From positions 1 to 8,389 of the forward strand of contig WFMX01000069.1 of assembly GCA_015488875.1 (NCBI GenBank): a stretch of DNA of 8,389 bases, read 5' to 3'. Made by a program: the position numbers and the translations under genes. This document shows positions 1 through 5,342 of the stretch, one piece after another; positions within the stretch are counted from its first letter, which is position 1, and every line of letters starts with the position of its first letter. This stretch comes from Campylobacterota bacterium (GTDB taxonomy: Bacteria; Campylobacterota; Campylobacteria; Campylobacterales; Sulfurovaceae). Under the pieces are notes generated by a model. That model was not told the origin of the DNA, made no database searches, and saw only the letters and a program-made list of their open reading frames with translations.

Positions 1-58
1 CCACCCAATCCATTTCAACTTTTTGGATATATAGAAACGATAGGGGTCTGGTGATTTG

Positions 59-87
59 TGATGCGTGGAGCGTAGCGGAATGCATCA
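59..87. repeat. Small hairpin with GAGCGTAGCG loop
   Basis: TGATGC (59-64) pairs with GCATCA (82-87), with wobble pairs possible on either side. The loop carries GGAGCGTAGCGGAA. The reverse complement of 165-180 reads GTGAGCGAAGCGAATG, a close relative of this loop, so the two motifs lie in opposite orientation inside the 22-222 element. GAGCG-AGCG type motifs are common in short dispersed bacterial repeats; membership in a named family is not claimed. Confidence 0.45.
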
Positions 88-106
88 TGAATAACCTGAC
101 CTCGGC

Positions 107-307
107 TGAGATATAACCGTGTTGTAGTCGAGGACGAACGATCACTATGCGGGGACACAGGTTTCATTCGCTTCGCTCACAAAACCAATGTCCCCTAACT
201 GTATCGTTTCTATATATCCAAATGGTGAAAATCAAAAATGTGAATAAACGATGTTTTTCGACAGGCTACACCTAACCTCGGCTAAACTGCAACACAGTTA
301 TATCTCA
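107..307. repeat. Inverted pair of an 18-bp repeat module
   Basis: Positions 107-124 (TGAGATATAACCGTGTTG) match the reverse complement of 290-307 at 17 of 18 bases. The left copy sits in the loop of a stem in which CCTCGGCT (100-107) pairs with AGTCGAGG (126-133) with one G-U pair. The right copy is flanked by the same CCTCGGCT (276-283), and CCTRACCTCGGCT recurs in direct orientation at 95-107 and 271-283. The right copy lies outside the 22-222 element, so two repeat systems overlap here. Confidence 0.5.
151..195. repeat. Strong imperfect hairpin inside the 22-222 element
   Basis: GGGGACA (151-157) pairs with TGTCCCC (189-195). After a two-by-two mismatch, GGTTT (160-164) pairs with AAACC (182-186), leaving a loop that holds CATTCGCTTCGCTCAC. 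It is the most GC-rich and most stable-looking fold of the region. It has no following T-run on either strand, so it is not a classical intrinsic terminator. Confidence 0.5.
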
Positions 308-355
308 TCAGCAGACCCATCTCCACAAAATCTGTTTATTTTCTAGTTACCAAAA

Positions 356-370
356 TGTATTATAAATACA
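356..370 (+). promoter_or_regulatory. Palindrome over a likely -10 box upstream of hsp20
   Basis: TGTATT (356-361), ATA, AATACA (365-370) is a perfect 6-3-6 palindrome. It contains TATAAA at 361-366, a plausible -10 box, about 75 bases before the hsp20 start. No convincing -35 box is seen, which is usual for epsilonproteobacterial sigma-70 promoters. The palindrome could be an operator for a dimeric repressor or simply an AT-rich coincidence. Confidence 0.35.
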
Positions 371-393
371 ACATGAGTTTGGTAGCTATCTAG

Positions 394-440
394 TTTGCTA
401 GGCTATGCCACCGACTCAATAATCTATTGCAAGGAGCAAA
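394..440 (+). promoter_or_regulatory. Possible RNA thermometer masking the hsp20 ribosome site
   Basis: The hsp20 Shine-Dalgarno AAGGAG is at 431-436, six bases before the ATG. Upstream, TTTGCT (394-399) is perfectly complementary to AGCAAA (435-440), which includes the last two bases of the Shine-Dalgarno. In an alternative register TTGCT faces AGGAG (432-436) with one G-G mismatch and one wobble, as in the UYGCU motif of ROSE-type thermometers. Between them GGC-TAT-GCC (401-409) can form a small hairpin. A thermometer before a small heat-shock gene is biologically sensible, but the pairing is short and was judged by eye. Confidence 0.3.
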
Positions 441-442
441 AT

Positions 443-967
443 ATGAAAACTGTAAACGATAAGAGATCTATGATGAAAAAGGCTTCGCTATTTTTGATCG
501 CACCGATGGTGGCTACTACGCTGAATGCCTCATCTATCTTTTTTGATCAAGGGTTTGATAATGACTTCCGACAATTCAATCAACTAGCACAAGCTATGCT
601 CAATTCGCATAGGGATAGAAGTTCATTCGGTCAGATGGGATTTCCACATCTCAATATGAGCGAAAATGAGAAGAACTATACGCTGAAGTTTGAACTGCCA
701 GGGATGGACAAGAGTGAAGTGAAGCTTTCGCTAGAGCAAGATAGAGTATTGACCATAGAGGGTGAAAAGAGACGAGAGTCCAAGGAGAACAACAAGACAT
801 TTGTAAGAGAAGAGATATCTTATGGAAAGTTCAAGAGGGTGTTGAGACTACCAAAAGATGCTGACTCAGACAAGATGACTACTAGCTATAAAGATGGTAT
901 ATTGACTGTAGTGATACCAAAGAAAGAGATCAAAAAGTCACCTACAAAGATCATACCGATAAACTAA
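443..967 (+). CDS. Hsp20/alpha-crystallin small heat-shock protein, probably exported
   Basis: This 174-residue protein is an ATP-independent holdase that binds unfolding proteins. The alpha-crystallin domain spans about 72-163, with the family signature DGILTVVIPK at 151-160. The C-terminal I-x-I anchor is present as IPI at 171-173. Unusually, the N-terminus resembles a Sec signal peptide: a basic start with KR and KK, a hydrophobic stretch at about 14-27, and a likely cut after LNA at 29. That would place the chaperone in the periplasm; most bacterial Hsp20 proteins are cytoplasmic. The ATG at 443 is chosen because AAGGAG precedes it by six bases. A longer frame from TTG at 395 lacks a ribosome site and would bury the signal peptide. 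Met10 (470) is a possible alternative start giving a shorter signal peptide. There is no cysteine. It converges on the DUF819 gene 28 bases away. Family assignment is firm; export is inferred. Confidence 0.93.
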   Translation: MKTVNDKRSMMKKASLFLIAPMVATTLNASSIFFDQGFDNDFRQFNQLAQAMLNSHRDRSSFGQMGFPHLNMSENEKNYTLKFELPGMDKSEVKLSLEQDRVLTIEGEKRRESKENNKTFVREEISYGKFKRVLRLPKDADSDKMTTSYKDGILTVVIPKKEIKKSPTKIIPIN

Positions 968-1014
968 TAGATATCTTGCAAAAGTAGGATGATATCTATA
1001 GAGCAGATATCATC
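967..1014. terminator. Three-armed alternative hairpins between convergent genes
   Basis: ATAGATATC (967-975) is a perfect 9-bp complement of GATATCTAT (991-999). GATGATATC (988-996) is a perfect 9-bp complement of GATATCATC (1006-1014). The middle arm is shared, so only one stem can form at a time. The first stem starts on the last base of the hsp20 stop and covers the DUF819 stop, a position suited to a bidirectional terminator. Neither side has a strong T-run, so termination efficiency is uncertain. Confidence 0.45.
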
Positions 1015-2159
1015 TCTAGCACTTTGCCAACTGCTAATCCTCCGAAAGTTCCTACTATGTAGCCCATCATCGCCATCAAAACTCCTACTGGTATGAGGGC
1101 TTTGGAGTATGCACCTGCAAGTATGGGGGCAGATGCTACTCCTCCTATATTTGCCAATGAAGCTACACCCAATGTAAAAAGGTCAAGCTTGAATATCCTA
1201 GCAGATATCACCATAAGCAAAATATGTATAGCTATGATGATGAAACCTGCTACTATATATAATGGTGCTTGTGTCAGCTCGTAGAAGTCTGCACGAGAGG
1301 CTATGAGTGCTACTATGATATATAGCGATATATTGCCCAGTTCATTAGATCCTGCCTTTTGGCTCAGTGGTGTCATAGCTGCAATGATGCCTGATATGGT
1401 GGCGACTATTACTACCCAAGTCGTCTGTGTGATGAAGCTGTTTGTGGGTAGGTCGGTAGCTAAATATCGACTCATAGCCGATACAGATAGAGCTGTACCC
1501 AATAGTAAAAATATGGATTGGAATGAGATGCTATCTTTGGTCTGCGATAGAGTCAGCCTCTCGCCCACTTCTCGTAGTGCAGTACCATCTGCCCCGCTCC
1601 AATGGTCAAATCTCTTGGCTAGTGGCACAAGAGCTAGAAGTATCATCACCCATATGGCATAGTCTATGGAGTCTATGAGTAGTGCATATCCCATATCTGT
1701 ATCGGCTATACCCAATGCTCCTTGTATGGCTACCATATTTGCTGTACCACCCATCCAGCTACCACTAAGAGCAGAGAAGGCTCTCCAGGCATCAGGCTCA
1801 AAATAGCTGTGAAGTATAGCAAACATGCCTATGAAGCCAAAAGCTATACTCACCGATGCTAAGAAAAATGCAAAGAGCATCTTTTTGCCTATCTTTGCTA
1901 TCTCTCTAAGGTCAGCTTGAAGCAGTAGGAGAAATATCATGGCAGGCAAGATATCCGACTTGATGGTTTTGTAGGTAGCTGTGATATCTGGCGTTTTTGA
2001 CCATAGACCCATTGTAGAGAGTAACATTACCACAAAGTATATGATGACTATAGCAGGTAGATACTCGAAGAGTTTCCACTTGTACTCTCTCTCGCTATAT
2101 ACTACTATGGATGAGATCATAGTCAGTAGTGCTAGATAGCTAAAACCATCCTCAATCAT
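996..2159 (-). CDS. DUF819 family polytopic membrane protein
   Basis: This 387-residue, highly hydrophobic protein has about ten or eleven membrane segments, roughly at 7-21, 32-50, 69-82, 93-117, 131-150, 157-181, 212-230, 245-262, 277-290, 298-320, 330-350 and 355-380. It matches the DUF819 (YjcL-like) family of inner-membrane proteins, whose substrate I cannot name. Two glycine-rich stretches, GSWMGGTANMVA (133-144) and ANIGGVASAPILAGA (336-350), fall in comparable places in the two halves. They resemble the broken-helix motifs of inverted-repeat secondary transporters. A soluble loop at about 182-210 separates the halves. The start is supported by AAGGAG (complement of 2165-2170) five bases before the ATG. 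It is transcribed alone, divergently from the peptidase gene, and no partner gene suggests a substrate. A transport role is inference. Confidence 0.85.
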   Translation of the reverse strand: MIEDGFSYLALLTMISSIVVYSEREYKWKLFEYLPAIVIIYFVVMLLSTMGLWSKTPDITATYKTIKSDILPAMIFLLLLQADLREIAKIGKKMLFAFFLASVSIAFGFIGMFAILHSYFEPDAWRAFSALSGSWMGGTANMVAIQGALGIADTDMGYALLIDSIDYAIWVMILLALVPLAKRFDHWSGADGTALREVGERLTLSQTKDSISFQSIFLLLGTALSVSAMSRYLATDLPTNSFITQTTWVVIVATISGIIAAMTPLSQKAGSNELGNISLYIIVALIASRADFYELTQAPLYIVAGFIIIAIHILLMVISARIFKLDLFTLGVASLANIGGVASAPILAGAYSKALIPVGVLMAMMGYIVGTFGGLAVGKVLEMISAL

Positions 2160-2227
2160 ACTGTCTCCTTAAAGTCTATCTATGTTGCAATGATACTAGA
2201 AATATGCTTCTATTCACCATGTGTTAA

Positions 2228-2233
2228 TATAAT
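2228..2233 (+). promoter_or_regulatory. Likely -10 box for the NlpC/P60 gene
   Basis: A perfect TATAAT lies 38 bases before the ATG at 2272, in the spacer shared with the divergent DUF819 gene. There is no good -35 hexamer 17 bases upstream. TAATAT (2225-2230) and ATATTA (2238-2243) form a short AT-rich inverted repeat across it. The ribosome site is AAGAG at 2261-2265. Confidence 0.45.
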
Positions 2234-2271
2234 AATCATATTATCTCATATCAAATAAAAAAGAGTGGTGA

Positions 2272-3624
2272 ATGATAAAACGAATATTGATAATAAGCAT
2301 CTTAATGTTGCAAACTACACTATATGGTGACTATATGCTAGTAGCAGGCAAGAGAGCCAAGAGTCAAATAGACCGCATGCCCAAAGGCAAGATAGCAGAT
2401 ATGAAGCAAATCCCTCAAAACCCTGCATACTATGCCAAGCAGATGAAGAGTGTATCGTACAAAAAACAGCTAGAGTGGGATAGGGAGTACAATCAAAAAT
2501 ACTTCTATCCATGGAGACTCAGAAAGATGGATAAGCCACTCAAAGAGATGCAGTGGCCATTTAGATCTCTGACAAAAAAGAAGATGTATAATAAAAAAGG
2601 TGCTGTGATACCAGCAACAGTATACAACTCATGGATAAACAATGCCAACTTTTCTGAGCTTGATAGCGTACATCAAAAAGGTATCACTACTAAACATGTC
2701 AATGTCCGTGCCTTGCCTACCACTAGTGCCTTTTATCACAACCCAAACAAAGTGGGCGAGGGGTTTCCTATTGACTACAATCAAAACAGCTCATACCATA
2801 TGAATACACCACTCTACATCTCTCACTACTCATCAGATAGAAGGTGGGCATATGTGAGAGGCTCTACCACATATGGATGGATCCAAACATCAGGTATGGC
2901 GGTGGTAAATAGCTCTTTTATCAAGAGGTTCAAAAATGGCAAATATGCCGTAGTGGTCAAGGATAATCTCAAATTATATAAGGGAAAAAGATACATTAGC
3001 CTAGTCAAACTAGGTACTATATTTCCTATGGCAAAGGACCCTAAAAATAGCAAAAAGAGTAGATTTCTATTTGCAGTGAGAGGCAAAGGGGGCAAAGCAT
3101 ATCTACAGTCCACCACCACCAAGCAGAGGGGATTGGTCATCAAAAAGCCTATAGCCATGACTGCACACAATGCTGCCAAGATAGCCAAAGAGTTCTATGG
3201 TGAGCCGTATGGCTGGGGTGGTCTACTACAGACTAGGGACTGCTCATCGTTCACCAAAGACTACTTCACGCCCTTTGGTATATTTCTGCGAAGAAACTCT
3301 AGCAAGCAGGCAAAAGATGGCAACTATTGCAATATCAGAGGTTTACCAAAAAGCAAAAAAAAGAGAAGTATCATATCCAAAGCCAAACCATTTCGCTCTA
3401 TGCTCTATGTGCCAGGTCACATCGTACTATATCTAGGTCAGTACAAGGGTGAGCCTGTCATCATGCACACCTATTGGGGTGCTAGACTCAAGGATGGCAG
3501 CAAGAAGATATTGGGTCGTACAGTCATCACCACTACTGAGCCAGGTAAAGAGCTGTCAAATATCAAAGAGAGAAGTAAACTAGCCAATACACTAAAGGCG
3601 ATCATAACTCCAGGAGAGAAGTAG
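2272..3624 (+). CDS. Exported SH3b-NlpC/P60 peptidoglycan peptidase
   Basis: This 450-residue protein begins with a signal peptide (hydrophobic 5-17, likely cut near residue 19). An N-terminal clip region follows (about 45-130), then two bacterial SH3-type domains: about 138-212, with VNVRALPT at 143-150 and YGWIQTSGMAVV at 201-212, and about 222-288. The C-terminal NlpC/P60 domain runs from about 295 to 445. The catalytic set looks intact: Cys324 in RDCSSF, His383 in GHIVLYLG, and His399 in MHTYWG. This arrangement matches SH3b1-SH3b2-NlpC/P60 gamma-D-Glu-diaminoacyl endopeptidases, which cut peptidoglycan stem peptides in the periplasm, probably during turnover. No lipobox cysteine is seen, so it is probably soluble. 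The protein is strikingly lysine-rich, perhaps to bind the anionic wall. It appears to be a single-gene unit. Fold and active site are clear; exact bond cleaved is inferred. Confidence 0.92.
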   Translation: MIKRILIISILMLQTTLYGDYMLVAGKRAKSQIDRMPKGKIADMKQIPQNPAYYAKQMKSVSYKKQLEWDREYNQKYFYPWRLRKMDKPLKEMQWPFRSLTKKKMYNKKGAVIPATVYNSWINNANFSELDSVHQKGITTKHVNVRALPTTSAFYHNPNKVGEGFPIDYNQNSSYHMNTPLYISHYSSDRRWAYVRGSTTYGWIQTSGMAVVNSSFIKRFKNGKYAVVVKDNLKLYKGKRYISLVKLGTIFPMAKDPKNSKKSRFLFAVRGKGGKAYLQSTTTKQRGLVIKKPIAMTAHNAAKIAKEFYGEPYGWGGLLQTRDCSSFTKDYFTPFGIFLRRNSSKQAKDGNYCNIRGLPKSKKKRSIISKAKPFRSMLYVPGHIVLYLGQYKGEPVIMHTYWGARLKDGSKKILGRTVITTTEPGKELSNIKERSKLANTLKAIITPGEK

Positions 3625-3638
3625 GACATTTTCTCCTG
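3611..3638 (+). terminator. Hairpin around the NlpC/P60 stop codon
   Basis: CAGGAGA (3611-3617) pairs with TCTCCTG (3632-3638). The stem extends inward by one G-U and two A-T pairs to ten pairs, leaving an eight-base loop that contains the TAG stop (3622-3624). There is no T-run after it, so it may protect the mRNA 3' end or assist Rho-type ending rather than act as an intrinsic terminator. Confidence 0.35.
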
Positions 3639-3743
3639 AAGACATCATCAAATGTAAATCGGCAGGTATTAAACAATATAGGTCTATTCTAGTATTTTCG
3701 ACAGCTTGGCGACGACCCCCTATCTTTTTTTCAAAAAACTCGC

Positions 3744-3749
3744 TATAAT
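3744..3749 (+). promoter_or_regulatory. Likely -10 box for the helicase-lpxB operon
   Basis: A perfect TATAAT in the context CGCTATAATACGAC predicts a transcript start near 3756 and so an untranslated leader of about 120 bases. The upstream T-run takes the place of a recognisable -35 box. A second candidate is the extended -10 TGATAAAAT at 3813-3821, which would give a leader of about 50 bases. Confidence 0.45.
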
Positions 3750-3823
3750 ACGACAAATTTTCTACAGATACTGACAGTTCTTCAGATAACTCAAGCTATA
3801 TATCCTCACAGATGATAAAATAA

Positions 3824-3878
3824 ATTGTTTCAAGAATAGATGGTATTGTGTGAAAATATCTAACAAGAAAGAAACAAT
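3824..3878 (+). promoter_or_regulatory. Leader hairpin next to the helicase start codon
   Basis: ATTGTTTC (3824-3831) is a perfect complement of GAAACAAT (3871-3878), the eight bases directly before the ATG at 3879. Nested inside, TAGAT (3837-3841) pairs with ATCTA (3858-3862). The weak ribosome site AAGAAAG (3865-3871) falls in the internal loop and stem edge. The fold would hinder ribosome loading, giving a possible switch for cold or for feedback by the helicase itself. The structure is seen; regulation is inferred. Confidence 0.35.
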
Positions 3879-5342
3879 ATGAAATTTACAGATTTTGATC
3901 TAAAATCGACACTTCAACAAGCGATAGAAGAGGCAGGGTTTAAAGAGCCTAGCCCAGTACAGAAAGATGCTATACCATTGATCCTAGATGGGCATGATAT
4001 CATAGCTCAAGCACAGACAGGTACTGGCAAGACAGCTGCATTTGGTCTGCCTATGATGCACAACATGAGAGCTGATGGTAGCGTAGAGGGGCTAGTGATA
4101 GTCCCTACTAGAGAGCTGGCTATGCAGGTGAGTGATGAATTATACCGTTTTGGTAAATTATCAGGACTCAAAACCGCTACTGTATATGGTGGTACAGCAT
4201 ATAACAAACAAATAGAGAGGATCAAGCAAGCCTCTATAGTGGTGGCAACACCAGGTAGATTACAAGATCTATTAGAGAGCGGTAGAATCAAGATGAATCC
4301 AAGTGTAGTAGTCTTGGATGAGGCTGATGAGATGCTAGATATGGGCTTCTTGGATGAGATCAAAAATATCTTTACATTTATGCCAGACAAGAGACAGACA
4401 CTGATGTTTTCTGCTACTATGCCAAAGAGTATCCGAAGATTGGCAGAAGAGATACTAGACAAACCAAAGACTATCTCCATAACCAAAGCAGAAAGTACCA
4501 ACGAAAACATAACGCAACTATATTATGTGGTACAAGATCGTGAGAGAGATGATGCACTAGTGAGACTTATAGACTACAAAAACCCAAACAAATGTATCAT
4601 CTTTTGTCGTATGAAAAAAGAGGTCGATAGACTAGTCTCTCACCTCACCTCACAAGGTTTTAAGGTTAGTGGACTTCATGGAGATATGGAGCAAAAGCAG
4701 AGAGAGGTGACCATAAGAGGCTTCAAGCAAGGTGGCATAGATATCTTTGTGGCTACAGATGTAGCATCTAGGGGACTAGATGTCAACGATGTAACACATG
4801 TGTTTAACTACCATATACCATTTGACTCTGAGAGCTATGTACACCGCATAGGTAGGACAGGTAGAGCGGGCAACAAAGGAGAAGCGATCACTCTAGTGAC
4901 TCCAAATGAGCTGAGGACTATCAAACGCATCGAGAAAGATGTAGGTGCAAAGATGCTGACTCAGGTGATACCCACTAGACAAGAGGTGCAAAATAGCAAA
5001 TCAGATGAGCTGATAGCCAAAATAGCATCCACAAAGATCACGGAAGATGCCATAATGCTAGTCAAGACTCTGCAACATGACTTAGATATAGTGACTATCG
5101 CCCATCTCTTGGCTTCAAATCTCCAAGCAAATCACAATGTCAAAGGCAGAGATATCATAGGTCTAGGACTCCAAGAGATAGAGCTACTCATAGAGAGAGC
5201 TATGAAGAGCAGAGGCAACGATAGAGGCAATGGCAGAAACAGACGCAGAAGATCAAGCGGTGGCAACGATAGAAACAGAAGTCGTAACCGTAGCGGTGGT
5301 GGTCATCGTGGTTCACGAGATAGAAAACCACGAAATGACTGA
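3879..5342 (+). CDS. DEAD-box RNA helicase, DeaD/CshA-like
   Basis: This 487-residue ATP-dependent RNA helicase probably acts in ribosome assembly, mRNA decay or cold adaptation. All core motifs are intact: Q-motif region (about 3-28), motif I AQTGTGKT (45-52), Ia PTREL (76-80), Ib TPGRL (124-128), II DEAD (147-150), III SAT (178-180), IV IIFCR (240-244), V ATDVASRGLD (292-301) and VI HRIGRTGR (322-329). Residues about 375-442 resemble the dimerisation region of DeaD/CsdA-type helicases. No DbpA-type RNA-binding domain follows. Instead the protein ends in a basic Arg/Gly/Asn/Ser-rich tail (445-487), probably disordered and RNA-binding. The ribosome site is weak (AAGAAAG) and lies in a foldable leader. 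The stop overlaps the lpxB start in TGATG, so the two are likely cotranscribed and translationally coupled. No isoleucine uses ATT (0 of 39). Confidence 0.96.
   Translation: MKFTDFDLKSTLQQAIEEAGFKEPSPVQKDAIPLILDGHDIIAQAQTGTGKTAAFGLPMMHNMRADGSVEGLVIVPTRELAMQVSDELYRFGKLSGLKTATVYGGTAYNKQIERIKQASIVVATPGRLQDLLESGRIKMNPSVVVLDEADEMLDMGFLDEIKNIFTFMPDKRQTLMFSATMPKSIRRLAEEILDKPKTISITKAESTNENITQLYYVVQDRERDDALVRLIDYKNPNKCIIFCRMKKEVDRLVSHLTSQGFKVSGLHGDMEQKQREVTIRGFKQGGIDIFVATDVASRGLDVNDVTHVFNYHIPFDSESYVHRIGRTGRAGNKGEAITLVTPNELRTIKRIEKDVGAKMLTQVIPTRQEVQNSKSDELIAKIASTKITEDAIMLVKTLQHDLDIVTIAHLLASNLQANHNVKGRDIIGLGLQEIELLIERAMKSRGNDRGNGRNRRRRSSGGNDRNRSRNRSGGGHRGSRDRKPRND
5214..5273 (+). repeat. In-frame 12-bp repeat in the helicase tail
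   Basis: GGCAACGATAGA occurs at 5214-5225 and again at 5262-5273, 48 bases (16 codons) apart, within the low-complexity tail. It encodes GNDR-like units among runs of Arg and Gly. Such repeats can change length by slippage, so the tail may vary between strains. Confidence 0.5.

Larger units (their letters stand above)
22..222. repeat. MITE-like element bounded by a perfect 21-bp inverted repeat
   Basis: Positions 22-42 and 202-222 are exact reverse complements (21 of 21 bases; the left arm starts TTTGGATATATAG). Just inside, GGGG at 43-46 faces CCCC at 192-195 with a six-base offset, so similarity continues imperfectly. Outside, the flanks (ATTTCA on the left, TGAAAAT on the right) also remain loosely complementary. 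The interior has no coding frame of note and is filled with smaller hairpins. The geometry, about 200 bp with long terminal inverted repeats and no transposase, fits a non-autonomous miniature transposable element or a long folded RNA. No target-site duplication can be identified, partly because the left end lies close to the window edge. Identity with a known element cannot be judged from one copy. Confidence 0.55.
3625..3878. other. 254-bp spacer before the helicase operon
   Basis: There is no coding frame worth calling. The spacer holds the stem of the hairpin around the peptidase stop, a TTTTCGACAG motif (3695-3704) shared with 255-264, a T7 run (3725-3731) directly followed by CAAAAAA, a -10 box at 3744-3749, and a leader of about 120 bases with a foldable end. 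CAGAT recurs at 3765, 3783 and 3809 within the leader. Confidence 0.5.

Noticed and set aside
1..340. CRISPR array or complete insertion sequence
   Set aside because: The repeats are few, inverted rather than evenly spaced direct copies, and no transposase or Cas coding is present.
395..442. Upstream extension of the Hsp20 frame from a TTG start
   Set aside because: No ribosome site precedes 395, AAGGAG stands just before the in-frame ATG at 443, and the extension would put 16 non-hydrophobic residues ahead of a clear signal peptide.
1093..1662. Two open frames on the + strand (1093-1284 and 1303-1662)
   Set aside because: Both lie antisense within the DUF819 gene, have no ribosome site, and their products show no recognisable domain.
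2315..3436. Open frames at 2315-2512 (-), 2826-3188 (-) and 3197-3436 (+)
   Set aside because: All lie within the NlpC/P60 gene, whose domains and active site are continuous in the other frame.
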